Source: JASFQI01 sp050115555
Lineage (GTDB): Bacteria > Desulfobacterota > DSM-4660 > Desulfatiglandales > HGW-15
DNA: 19,961 nucleotides
Direction of reading: 5' to 3'
Assembly: GCA_050115555.1 (NCBI GenBank)
Contig: JASFQI010000053.1
Span: forward strand, 1-19,961
Under the pieces are notes generated by a model. It saw only the letters and a program-made list of their open reading frames with translations. It did no database searches and was not told the DNA's origin. A program made the translations under genes and the position numbers. How positions within the stretch are numbered: the stretch's first letter is position 1; each line of letters starts with the position of its first letter. Below are positions 1 to 7,688 of the stretch, in pieces.

Positions 1-2
1 GA

Positions 3-62
3 ACGATGGGGGTGCCACGCCTCGATTCCGGGCCGTCCGGAGCCCTTGTGTACGTCCGGTGA
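3..62 (+). CDS. Possible C-terminal tail of a gene entering from the left edge
   Basis: A short open frame reaches the left edge and ends with TGA at 60-62. It would encode about 19 residues ending SGALVYVR. Third codon positions are mostly G or C, as in the real genes of this window, which is the only support for it. The next 220 bases are clearly more AT-rich and look intergenic. No family can be recognised from so few residues. A second plus-strand frame is open from the edge to 265, but its composition is not gene-like. Confidence 0.25.
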   Translation, partial: TMGVPRLDSGPSGALVYVR

Positions 63-118
63 CCTCAAGGACTCCTCGCGCGAAGATTGAGCGTTCAGTG
101 CACCCGTTTGTTGGAGAT

Positions 119-156
119 GATTTTTTCGAAATCGATTTTTTCTCCTTTTCGATTTC
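119..156. repeat. AT-rich direct and inverted repeat in the 63-282 intergenic stretch
   Basis: GATTTTTTC occurs twice (119-127 and 134-142), separated by GAAATC. The arms GAAATCGA (128-135) and TCGATTTC (149-156) form a perfect 8-bp inverted repeat around a pyrimidine-rich loop. It lies about 130 bases downstream of the response-regulator stop on the minus strand. It lacks the GC-rich stem and trailing T-run of a classical terminator on either strand, so its role is unclear. Nothing else in 63-282 looks like a gene. Confidence 0.4.
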
Positions 157-282
157 AACAGCAATCCTGAATCCTGTTTTGGCGTACCCGATATCTCGAC
201 CTGTTGACCATCCTACCCGCGAACGGACAGGCATGCAATGCGGAAAGATTGGGTTTTTTCTGTAAGAGATTTTCGGACAGGT

Positions 283-921
283 TCAGGGTTCGATCAGGCC
301 CGTCTGTATGGCAAACCGTGAGAGATCCGCGTTGTTTCGCAGATTGAGCTTCTTGAGAAGCCTGGAGCGGTAAGTGTCCACCGTCTTGATGCTCAGGCAG
401 TATGACTCGGCGATCTCCCTGTTCGTCTGTCCCAGGGCGAGCCTGCGCAGTACCTGCACCTCCCGATTGGAAAGGGAGTCCAGTGGACTCAGCCCCTTTT
501 TCCCCCGGGCCAATCGCACGGCAAGCGACTCGGCTGCCGATTCGGTCAGATAACGACCCCCTGCGTATACCTTGCGGATGGCGGCCACGAGTTCCTCGGA
601 TGCGGATCGCTTGGTCACGTATCCCCTGGCCCCGGTACTGATTGCGCGAACCACATACTGCTCCTCTTCATGCATGGTCAGGACGAGAATCGGCAGCTCG
701 GGAAGTTCTACGGAGATGAGGCTGATGAGCTCGAGGCCATCCATTCCGGGCATGGAGATATCCACGACGGCCACGTCCGGGACGGAGCTTCGAATCCGCT
801 CCATGGCCTGGCGCCCGTCCTCGGCTTCTGCGATCACATGGATGTCCCCGCTCTCTTCAATGATGCGGCGAAGCCCCTCTCGAACGATGTTGTGGTCGTC
901 GGCGAGCATGACCCGAATCAT
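283..921 (-). CDS. NarL/FixJ-family response regulator (REC + LuxR-type HTH)
   Basis: This 212-residue protein has the standard two-domain plan. The receiver domain (about residues 2-120) has acidic residues D8/D9, phospho-acceptor D54, T82 and K104. A LuxR/GerE-type helix-turn-helix (about 148-210) begins SNREVQVLRRLALGQTNREI and contains the recognition-helix pattern SIKTVDTYRSRLLKKL. It is expected to be phosphorylated by the kinase encoded just upstream and then bind DNA as a dimer to control transcription. The ATG at 919-921 overlaps the kinase stop codon (ATGA, 4 bases), so the two are translationally coupled and almost certainly cognate. The regulated genes cannot be read from the sequence. 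Confidence 0.96.
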   Translation of the reverse strand: MIRVMLADDHNIVREGLRRIIEESGDIHVIAEAEDGRQAMERIRSSVPDVAVVDISMPGMDGLELISLISVELPELPILVLTMHEEEQYVVRAISTGARGYVTKRSASEELVAAIRKVYAGGRYLTESAAESLAVRLARGKKGLSPLDSLSNREVQVLRRLALGQTNREIAESYCLSIKTVDTYRSRLLKKLNLRNNADLSRFAIQTGLIEP

Positions 922-3386
922 GGCCTGTTCCCTCCCAGTGCTTCATTCCCGTCGATGGGGACGCGAAAGCAGACAACCGTCCCGTTTCCGGGATGGGACT
1001 GAATGTCCAGGATGCCTCCCACCAGATTTGCCCGCTCCCTCATCCCGGCGATGCCCAGGCAGTCGTTCTCCGAGAACATCCGTTTGGACTCGAACCCTTT
1101 TCCGTCGTCCACGACCTTCAGGACGAGTTCCGCATTCTCGATCCGCAGCTCCACCTCCGCATGCGTGGCAGCGGCGTGACGCGCCACATTGGTCAGGGCC
1201 TCCTGGGCGATTCGGTAAGCTGCCGTGGCCAGAATGTCCCGAATGGGGGGGAGGCTGTCGTGGCGGAACATGCAGGCAAAGCCGGAGCGCTGGTCGAACT
1301 CCTCCGTGTACCATTCCAGGGCTTCGATCAGGCCCAGGTCGTCGAGCACGCCGGGCCGCAGTCGAATGGCGATGGCTCGAACCTCATCCAGAGTCCGGTC
1401 GATCAAGTCGCACATGGCCCCGGCACGATCCGTTGCTATGCCGCCTTCCCGGCCCAGGCGATCCCTCAGCCAGCCCGCGTCCATGCGGAGGGCCGTAAGG
1501 AGCTGCCCGAGCTCGTCGTGAAGCTCACGCGCAATAGCGGCACGCTCCTGTTCCTGGCTGTCCATGATTCTGCCTGAAAGCATGCGAAGCCGGTCCTGGG
1601 CCTTTTTCAGGGCCGTGATGTCGGTGGAGATGCCGCACATGGAACGCATGCGCCCCTGCTCGTCGTTCAGCGGGAATTTGACGGAGAGGTACGTGTGCAT
1701 TCCGTCCTCCTGGGGGACACGTTCCTCCACCTGAACGGAATCCTGCTTCAGCCGGACTTTTTCATCGTTTTCCCGGAACTTCTCCGCAATGGCCCTGGGG
1801 AAGAGATCATAGTCCGTCTTGCCTTTGACATCCGCGCTGCGGACCCCGAAAAGCCGTTCGAAACGCGAACCCACCATCACGTAGCGGTAGGACTGATCCT
1901 TGATATAGACCACCGCAGGCGTATTCTCGAGAATGCTCGTGATCTCCCGCGTCCGTTGTCGAACCTGGCGCTCCAGGTCTCGGGAGTACAGGCCCAGCTC
2001 CTCTTTGGCCCGGCGGAGCGCTTCCTCCACATTCTTCCGCTCCGTGATGTCCACGCTGAAAATGGCCACCCGGACCACCCGGCCCGATGCATCGAACACC
2101 GGGTAGAGGCTGGTGTCGAAGACGCGTGAACCCCTTCGCTCTTCGTATCGCGCAGGACTCTTCGATCGCAGCACCGCGGCCAGGTGTCTCTGCTCCCTGA
2201 GAGCGATCCTGGGGTGGAAGTGATCGAAGATGATGCTTCCCAGGATACGTTCGGCCGGGGTCCCCAGGGCCTGAATGGCGGTCTCGTTCGCCGCCAGCAC
2301 ACGGCCCTTCGCATCCAGCAGCAAGGCGCTGTCCGTGGGGGCGTTCAACAGGGCGCGGGCCGTCTCTTCGCTCTCGCGCAGGGCCTTTTCGGCCCTCTGG
2401 CGTTGCACGATTTCGTAGCTTGCCTTTCGAAAAAGAACGAACACAGCCAGGCCGATAATGATACACAGAACCAGGACCAGGGATCCGCTCGTTCGCATGA
2501 GGGGTTGCGACACCCGCTCGAGAAAGAGATCGAGATTGTTCAGGTAGAGCACCTGCCAGCCGGGATGCTCGGAGACATCGAGTCTATGGAGAAGATAGTG
2601 TTTTCCCTCCCGATCCACCGCGCGCCTTCCCTCGTGTTGTACCAGGCCGATCGACTCCAGGGGGCCTTGTCCGAACTGTCGGGAGGCGGCAATGCTCTCA
2701 CGTTCCTCCGAAGGGAGATCCCAGAGTAGGTGAAAGAGCCAGTCCGGCCGATTGGAGGCAAACACCACGCCGTTGGGATCTGCGAGCACAACGATACCGC
2801 CTTCGACTTGAAGGAATTCCTTCTCTATCGGTTCCACCGTGGCCTTGACCACGGCCACACCCAGCGGACCCACGAAAGGGCCGGTTCCGTATACCGGGTG
2901 GCTGTAATAGATTCCCCGCCTTCTGGATGTTACGCCGAGAGCCATGTACACGGCGGTTTCCCCGCGAATGGCGCGGCGGAAATAGGGCCTGAATGCATAG
3001 TTTTCTCCCACAAAGCTGTAAGGCTCGTCCCGGTTGCTCGACGCGATGGTGAAGCCGCGACGATCCATGAGGTAGCAGACATCCGCTCGAAGCGCCCACT
3101 GGAAGTGATCCAGCATGCTGTTGGCGTCGGCCAGGAAGGTCTTCTGTTTGGGACCCTGTAAAACCTGTCGCATCTCCTCGAGACCGGCGAGTACACGGAC
3201 TCCTTTCAGGTTTTCCAGGAGGTAGGTGGAGAGGTGGTTTCGAATGGTCGCAGCGCGATCCACGGCCTGGCGTTCCACCTCGCGGACGGCGGACTCCTGC
3301 AAGGACGTGTAGTAAAGGTACCCGCCAAGGGAGGTGGAAAGGATGGCCAGCAGGCTCAGGACGACCAGGATGGTGCGTACTTTCAT
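918..3386 (-). CDS. Membrane sensor histidine kinase: DctB-like dCACHE, two PAS domains, HisKA_3 and HATPase
   Basis: With start ATG 3386 the protein is 822 residues. Order: TM1 (about 4-26); a periplasmic double-CACHE sensor (about 30-290) with a DctB-like signature (FRPYF at 132, YMALG at 147, RRRGIYYSHPV at 155); TM2 (about 301-319); PAS 1 (about 340-450); PAS 2 (about 482-595); HisKA_3 dimerisation box with phospho-accepting H623 in ARELHDELGQ; and HATPase_c with N-box N733, DGKGF (761-765) and GIAGMRER (778-785). HisKA_3 is the NarX/DegS-type kinase core and fits the NarL-type partner. DctB-family CACHE domains bind C4-dicarboxylates, so a small carboxylate is a plausible ligand (inference). 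The frame stays open up to 3530, but a good promoter at 3477-3505 lies inside that extension and TM1 starts right after Met 3386, so the shorter start is preferred. Confidence 0.93.
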   Translation of the reverse strand: MKVRTILVVLSLLAILSTSLGGYLYYTSLQESAVREVERQAVDRAATIRNHLSTYLLENLKGVRVLAGLEEMRQVLQGPKQKTFLADANSMLDHFQWALRADVCYLMDRRGFTIASSNRDEPYSFVGENYAFRPYFRRAIRGETAVYMALGVTSRRRGIYYSHPVYGTGPFVGPLGVAVVKATVEPIEKEFLQVEGGIVVLADPNGVVFASNRPDWLFHLLWDLPSEERESIAASRQFGQGPLESIGLVQHEGRRAVDREGKHYLLHRLDVSEHPGWQVLYLNNLDLFLERVSQPLMRTSGSLVLVLCIIIGLAVFVLFRKASYEIVQRQRAEKALRESEETARALLNAPTDSALLLDAKGRVLAANETAIQALGTPAERILGSIIFDHFHPRIALREQRHLAAVLRSKSPARYEERRGSRVFDTSLYPVFDASGRVVRVAIFSVDITERKNVEEALRRAKEELGLYSRDLERQVRQRTREITSILENTPAVVYIKDQSYRYVMVGSRFERLFGVRSADVKGKTDYDLFPRAIAEKFRENDEKVRLKQDSVQVEERVPQEDGMHTYLSVKFPLNDEQGRMRSMCGISTDITALKKAQDRLRMLSGRIMDSQEQERAAIARELHDELGQLLTALRMDAGWLRDRLGREGGIATDRAGAMCDLIDRTLDEVRAIAIRLRPGVLDDLGLIEALEWYTEEFDQRSGFACMFRHDSLPPIRDILATAAYRIAQEALTNVARHAAATHAEVELRIENAELVLKVVDDGKGFESKRMFSENDCLGIAGMRERANLVGGILDIQSHPGNGTVVCFRVPIDGNEALGGNRP

Positions 3387-3407
3387 GGCACCGGGCCTCT
3401 GGTTAGC

Positions 3408-3448
3408 CCCTCCCGCAAAAGGGGAACGCGGTCCTTTTTTAGGGAGGG
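3408..3448. repeat. Nested hairpin (REP-like) in the kinase 5' leader
   Basis: CCCTCCC (3408-3414) pairs perfectly with GGGAGGG (3442-3448). Nested inside, AAAAGG (3417-3422) pairs with CCTTTT (3433-3438) around a 10-base loop. A third GGG run follows at 3450-3452. The structure lies between the predicted kinase promoter and its ATG at 3386, so it would be transcribed into the 5' untranslated leader. It resembles small dispersed palindromic intergenic repeats, but copy number cannot be judged from one window. Confidence 0.5.
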
Positions 3449-3476
3449 AGGGAGAGAGCGAATTCCCACTGCTCGT

Positions 3477-3505
3477 TTCATACTCCGAAAAAAGTAAGGG
3501 GTCAA
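3477..3505 (-). promoter_or_regulatory. Predicted sigma-70 promoter of the sensor kinase operon
   Basis: On the minus strand TTGACC (3500-3505) is followed by a 17-base spacer and TATGAA (3477-3482). Transcription would start near 3470, giving a leader of about 84 bases before the ATG at 3386. The same -10 hexamer occurs in the promoter at 8465-8493. This position also argues against the longer kinase frame starting at 3530. Confidence 0.55.
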
Positions 3506-3561
3506 CCATACGGGGTCTTTTGGAGAGCACAGGAACTCAGGTGGAGCGGAGCGCGTAGGAT

Positions 3562-3590
3562 TTGACCGTGAGGCTTGTTTTATGTACCGT
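3562..3590 (+). promoter_or_regulatory. Possible sigma-70 promoter for the sixA-transporter run
   Basis: TTGACC (3562-3567), a 17-base spacer and TACCGT (3585-3590) lie 63 bases upstream of the sixA ATG, back to back with the kinase promoter. The -35 is good and the -10 is weak, so confidence is moderate. Confidence 0.35.
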
Positions 3591-3653
3591 AGACCGTGCA
3601 ATCGGGTACAGCCCCAGCCGAGGTATGCTTCACATGAAAGGAGGAACAGGATC

Positions 3654-4115
3654 ATGCGTGTCTACCTGGTGCAGCACGGTGTCCCCGTGCCCAAGGAGAA
3701 GAACCCGGATCGTCCTCTCTCGGACCGGGGTCGGTACGATGTGGAACGCGCCGCCGCGTTCCTCCAGAAAGCGGGCGTCCGTGTAGGGGCGGTGTACCAC
3801 AGCGGTAAGACCCGAGCGGAACAGACCGCGGAGATCCTGGCCGAGCGCCTTTGCGCAGGGGGTTTCGCGCTTCAGCGGAACGGCCTCGCGCCCATGGATG
3901 ACGTGGGGGACATCGCCCAGTACGTCGGAGAACTGGACGAAGACCTGATGATCGTGGGGCATCTTCCGCACCTGAACAAGCTGGTCAGCCGGTTGGTGAC
4001 CGGTAAGCCGGAAGGGCAGGTGGTGGTGTTCCAGCAGGGCGGCGTCTGTTGCCTGACCCGAAACGAACAGGGCGGCTGGTCCGTGGTCTGGATGATCGTG
4101 CCTGAAATCGTGTGA
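3654..4115 (+). CDS. sixA: SixA-type phosphohistidine phosphatase (histidine phosphatase superfamily)
   Basis: A 153-residue protein of typical SixA length. It begins MRVYLVQHG, so catalytic H8 is preceded by Gln instead of the usual Arg of the RHG motif. Other family landmarks are PLSDRG (21-26), the K52-T53-R54 segment matching the second phosphate-binding region, and H103 in VGHLPH. SixA enzymes remove phosphate from phosphohistidine of HPt domains or PTS proteins; the target here is unknown. The start is set by a strong AAAGGAGG ribosome site eight or more bases before ATG 3654; an in-frame ATG at 3582 has no such site. It lies 28 bases upstream of the nucleoside transporter and probably shares its transcript. 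Confidence 0.85.
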   Translation: MRVYLVQHGVPVPKEKNPDRPLSDRGRYDVERAAAFLQKAGVRVGAVYHSGKTRAEQTAEILAERLCAGGFALQRNGLAPMDDVGDIAQYVGELDEDLMIVGHLPHLNKLVSRLVTGKPEGQVVVFQQGGVCCLTRNEQGGWSVVWMIVPEIV

Positions 4116-4143
4116 GTCGTTCTACGCGGGAAGAGGAGGGGTT

Positions 4144-5388
4144 GTGCTCCAGATTCAAAGTCTTTTCGGGTTTCTGATACTGGGGGTCCTTGCGTGGGGC
4201 CTTTCCGAGAACCGGCGCGCGGTGCGCGTGAAAACCGCGATGATCGGGATCGGTCTTCAGGTGGCCCTCGCGCTGGTTCTCCTGAAGCTTCCGGGTTCCC
4301 AGGAGGTGTTCCTGGATCTGAACCGGCTCGTCCAGTGCCTGGAGGACGCCACACGGGCCGGTACGGGGTTCGTGTTCGGGTACCTGGGAGGCGCGCCTCT
4401 ACCGTTTGAGGAGAAACATCCAGGCATGGCCTACGTGCTCGCGTTTCGCGGCCTTCCCCTGGTGCTCGTGACGAGCGCCCTTTCCGCCCTGCTTTTTCAC
4501 TGGAAGATTCTGCCGGCTGTGGTGCGCTTCTTCGCCTGGATGCTGCGGCGCACCATGGGAGTGGGAGGCGTAGAGGGGCTCGGCACGGCAGCCAACGTGT
4601 TCGTGGGAATGGTGGAGGCACCGCTTATCACCCGTCCCTACCTGGCTGAGATCTCCCGCAGCGAGCTGTTCACAATCATGACGGGCGGCATGGCCACCAT
4701 TGCAGGCACGGTCATGGTGCTCTACGCCTCCATCCTGGAGCGCACCATCCCCGGGATCATGGGACACCTGCTCACGGCGTCCCTGATCAGTGCACCCGCA
4801 GCGATCACGGTTGCAAAAATCATGATCCCGGAGACGGGTGAGCCTTCCACGGGGAAGGTTGAGCTTCCACGAACCGCTCGAAGCGCCATGGACGCCATCA
4901 CCCGGGGGACCACGGACGCGATCGGGCTCCTCCTGAACATCATGGCCATGCTCATCGTGCTCGTGGCCCTGGTGCACCTGGTCAATGCCCTTCTGGGGCT
5001 GCTGCCCCCCAGGTCGGGGGGGCCGATCACGCTCCAAGGCATTCTCGGATACGTCATGGCGCCCGTGGTGTGGCTCATGGGGGTCCCCTGGACCGAAGCG
5101 GTCCCTGCGGGGGCCCTGATGGGGACCAAGACCGTGCTCAACGAGCTCCTCGCCTACCTGGACCTGGCGGCCCTGCCCGAAGGGGTGCTTCAGGAGCGAA
5201 CCCGACTGATCATGACTTACGCGATGTGCGGGTTCGCCAACTTCGGATCGCTCGGCATCATGATCGGCGGCATGGGAGCCATGGTACCGGAGCGCCGGGA
5301 CGAGATCGTGGGACTGGGACTGCGTTCCATTGTCTCCGGAACCCTGGCCACTTGCTTGACCGGGGCGGTCGTGGGCATCATCACCTGA
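4144..5388 (+). CDS. Concentrative nucleoside transporter (CNT/NupC family)
   Basis: This 414-residue inner-membrane protein starts with GTG after a GAGGAGGGG ribosome site. It is hydrophobic throughout, with many predicted helices. The CNT signature reads GMVEAPL (155-161). Later landmarks are NELLAYLDL and CGFANFGSLGI, which supply the Glu, Asn and Ser that contact ribose in structurally known CNTs. CNT proteins import nucleosides using a Na+ or H+ gradient. The base-recognition pair is Gly155-Met156, where pyrimidine-preferring carriers have Gln at the second position. Human purine-preferring CNT2 also has Gly-Met, so purine nucleoside preference is inferred. Neighbours are sixA 28 bases upstream and the ParB-like gene 51 bases downstream. 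Confidence 0.92.
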   Translation: MLQIQSLFGFLILGVLAWGLSENRRAVRVKTAMIGIGLQVALALVLLKLPGSQEVFLDLNRLVQCLEDATRAGTGFVFGYLGGAPLPFEEKHPGMAYVLAFRGLPLVLVTSALSALLFHWKILPAVVRFFAWMLRRTMGVGGVEGLGTAANVFVGMVEAPLITRPYLAEISRSELFTIMTGGMATIAGTVMVLYASILERTIPGIMGHLLTASLISAPAAITVAKIMIPETGEPSTGKVELPRTARSAMDAITRGTTDAIGLLLNIMAMLIVLVALVHLVNALLGLLPPRSGGPITLQGILGYVMAPVVWLMGVPWTEAVPAGALMGTKTVLNELLAYLDLAALPEGVLQERTRLIMTYAMCGFANFGSLGIMIGGMGAMVPERRDEIVGLGLRSIVSGTLATCLTGAVVGIIT

Positions 5389-5439
5389 AGACCCTTCAGA
5401 CCGCATGGCCGCGCGTGAAGCATCCCTCGAGGAGCCGTT

Positions 5440-6495
5440 ATGGCAAAGACCGGACAACCCAACGAGCCGTTTCTCGATTCCAATGAAAGGTTGAACCCAC
5501 TTCGCTTGCTCCCGAAAGCACCCCCTGCCAGGGTGGATCTGAAGATCTCCGATCTCAACCTGGAAACGGGCCCTTTTTGCGCGAGCTTCGGACGGGAACT
5601 GGACCCTCTGCTCACGTCCATCCAGCGGGTCGGGCTCCTGAACCCGCCCCTCGTTCACCAGGGTGCACACGGCGCCTGGGAAGTGGTGTGCGGATTTCAG
5701 CGGCTCAGGGTGCTTCGAAGCCTTGGAATGGAGACCTGCCCGTGCCGGGACTTGAGCCCGGAAAACCTGAAGCCCGCGGAGCTCCTCCTCGCGGGAGTGC
5801 ACGACAACCTGGCTACACGGGGCCTCAACGACGTGGAAAAGGGGATGGCGCTCGATCGGCTTTCCGCATTCTGGGACGAGGCCACTCTGATTCGTGACGG
5901 CATGGCCCTTGTCGGGCTTCCATCTCGAGCCTCTGTGCTCGAATCCTACCGAGCGTTGGGTGAAGCCGAGGAAACGCTTCGCGCGGCCGTGGCCGCCGAC
6001 CGGCTTTCCATGAAGACCTTCGGTCTCCTGAAGCACTGGTCATCAATGGATCGGGTAGAGGCCTGCGATTGGATTATAAAGCTAAACTTAAACTTTAATA
6101 AGCAGTTTCATTTTATTGAATTATTGGAAGATATATCTATTGAGGAGGCTAAGGCCCCGCGAGATCTCCTCCGCTCGGAAGCGTTCCTCTCCCTGCTTTC
6201 GGAGGAGGGCGTCAACCGTCCTCAGAAAAGCGCCCGGGTGCTTGAAGCCCTTCGAAAAAGACACCTCCCCACCCTGGATGCCGCAGAACGGACCTTTCGA
6301 AAGCGGGTCTCGTCCCTGGGGCTTCCAAAGGGCGTACGGGTTGTCCATCCCCCCGGATTCGAGGGGGCGGATTTCCGGCTCGAGGTCGTGTTTCGAAACG
6401 GGAGCGAACTCAGAGAGCGCGTGGAGATCCTCTATCGAACCCGGGGGCTAAAGACACTGAACGTGCCCTGGGAAACAGAGGGGGCGGGCGCTTGA
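5440..6495 (+). CDS. ParB N-terminal-domain-like protein of unknown function
   Basis: The protein is 351 residues, starting at ATG 5440 behind GAGGAG. Residues about 33-105 resemble a ParB/Spo0J N-terminal domain: a stretch around SIQRVGLLNPPLV (60-72), then GFQRLRVLRSLGMETCP (85-101), aligning with the usual GERRLRAA box. The CTP-contacting GERR is GFQR here, so clamp-type CTPase activity is doubtful. A helical middle (about 128-240) may replace the ParB HTH. The C-terminal third (about 275-345) is mixed and unassigned. There is no parA neighbour, so this is not the chromosomal ParB. Codons for residues about 211-236 (6071-6150) are sharply AT-rich. The stop overlaps the TTG start of the radical SAM gene (TTGA), so the pair is likely co-translated and functionally linked. 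Confidence 0.8.
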   Translation: MAKTGQPNEPFLDSNERLNPLRLLPKAPPARVDLKISDLNLETGPFCASFGRELDPLLTSIQRVGLLNPPLVHQGAHGAWEVVCGFQRLRVLRSLGMETCPCRDLSPENLKPAELLLAGVHDNLATRGLNDVEKGMALDRLSAFWDEATLIRDGMALVGLPSRASVLESYRALGEAEETLRAAVAADRLSMKTFGLLKHWSSMDRVEACDWIIKLNLNFNKQFHFIELLEDISIEEAKAPRDLLRSEAFLSLLSEEGVNRPQKSARVLEALRKRHLPTLDAAERTFRKRVSSLGLPKGVRVVHPPGFEGADFRLEVVFRNGSELRERVEILYRTRGLKTLNVPWETEGAGA

Positions 6496-7610
6496 GCCGT
6501 ATTCCCCTTCAACGCGTCCTTCTGGATAAGGGCGCCCGCAGCTACCCCTTGACCCGGCGGGTGATGGAGCATCTCTCCGGCTCTGTTCCCGTCACCGAGG
6601 TTTCAGAAACAGAGGACTTCCAGAATACTACCCGCACTCCATCCTCCGGCAGGGGTATGGACAAGAAAACGCTTCGTCTCGTGGCCTTTCCCGGCGAGCT
6701 TCTCAAGCCCTGCCCCGGGACCGGGGAAGGGTACATCTGCTGCGGATACCAGATCCTGAACGTGGGCACAAACTGCCCCCTGGACTGCTCTTACTGTATT
6801 CTTCAGGCCTATATGAATCTTCCGTCTCTTCGGGTCTTTGTAAACCTCCCGGAGGCGCTCCCCGAAATCGGACGCCGCCTGGAAGAGGATCCCTCTCACA
6901 TCTGGCGCATCGGGACCGGGGAGTTCACGGACAGCCTGGCCCTGGATCCCATTGTGGGCTGGCACGATTGGCTGCTCCCGTTCTTCGCCGGTCGAAAGAA
7001 CGCCGTACTCGAGCTCAAGACCAAGACCGACCGGGTTCAAGGTCTTCTGGCCTCGCCTCACAGGGATCGCATTATTGTGTCCTGGTCGCTCAACAGCCCG
7101 TGGATCGCGACCCGTGAGGAACACAGGGCACCGTCGCTTGAGCGAAGAATCCGTGCAGCGGCCCGCTGTCAGAAAGAGGGGTTTGTGATCGGATTTCACT
7201 TCGATCCCCTGGTCCGCCATTCCGGCTGGCAGGAGGGGTATCAACGCACCCTGGACCTGCTCGATCGACACATCGCTCCCAAAGGAGTGATCTGGGTGAG
7301 CATGGGGGCCATGCGGTTCATGCCCGAGCTCAAGCGCGTGATTCGAACCCGGCACCCCGGGAGCGCCGTGCTTGACGGCGAATTCACACCGGGTCTGGAC
7401 GGAAAAATGCGCTACTTCAAGCCGATTCGCATGGAGATGTACAGTGTGCTTCGCGAGCTCCTCACGGCGTGGAATCCGGATCCCGGGCTTTATCTCTGCA
7501 TGGAACGCGACGAGGTGTGGTTGAAGGGCCTGGGCTGGTCTCCAGGGAGCTCCGAAGGGCTTGCCTCTTTCCTGGATGACCGCGTGCGAAAGCTTTTCCC
7601 CGTTTCGTGA
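6492..7610 (+). CDS. SplB-like (spore photoproduct lyase family) radical SAM protein
   Basis: A 372-residue protein that begins with TTG overlapping the previous stop. The radical SAM cluster motif is C95-x3-C99-x2-C102 (NCPLDCSYCILQAYMN). Upstream sits a further cysteine cluster, C74 in KPCPGT and C83-C84 in CCGY. Downstream, VFVNLPE, FTDSLALD and RHSGWQEGY match segments conserved with Bacillus SplB. The hydrogen-donor Cys of true spore photoproduct lyase (Cys141 in B. subtilis) should fall in IGTGEFTDS (about 140-148), where there is no Cys. The family reaction is SAM-dependent radical chemistry, but repair of spore photoproduct is not supported. About 165 bases separate it from nifU-like; no clear terminator lies between, only weak inverted repeats (7620-7669, 7654-7674). 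Confidence 0.85.
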   Translation: MSRIPLQRVLLDKGARSYPLTRRVMEHLSGSVPVTEVSETEDFQNTTRTPSSGRGMDKKTLRLVAFPGELLKPCPGTGEGYICCGYQILNVGTNCPLDCSYCILQAYMNLPSLRVFVNLPEALPEIGRRLEEDPSHIWRIGTGEFTDSLALDPIVGWHDWLLPFFAGRKNAVLELKTKTDRVQGLLASPHRDRIIVSWSLNSPWIATREEHRAPSLERRIRAAARCQKEGFVIGFHFDPLVRHSGWQEGYQRTLDLLDRHIAPKGVIWVSMGAMRFMPELKRVIRTRHPGSAVLDGEFTPGLDGKMRYFKPIRMEMYSVLRELLTAWNPDPGLYLCMERDEVWLKGLGWSPGSSEGLASFLDDRVRKLFPVS

Positions 7611-7688
7611 AAGACGGACAACCCTGCGGATCGAGATCGGAATTGAGATGCCCGGAGGACGCCAGGGTTCCTCCTGATGGCTCCTGTA

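Noticed and set aside
59..265. 68-residue open frame on the plus strand near the left edge
   Set aside because: Phe/Ser-rich translation of an AT-rich repeat region with no ribosome site and no known family.
3387..3530. N-terminal extension of the sensor kinase to ATG 3530
   Set aside because: It would contain the predicted promoter and the G-rich hairpin, reads as low-complexity SLSPSLPKKGPRSPF-type translation, and TM1 begins directly after Met 3386.
4399..6036. 545-residue open frame on the minus strand
   Set aside because: It is antisense to the nucleoside transporter and the ParB-like gene, both clearly real; its composition (His, Gly, Arg-rich) is that of a GC-rich shadow.
6071..6150. 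Insertion element in the ParB-like gene
   Set aside because: There are no inverted ends or target duplication, the frame is intact and the encoded helix fits the rest of the protein, so only base composition is odd.
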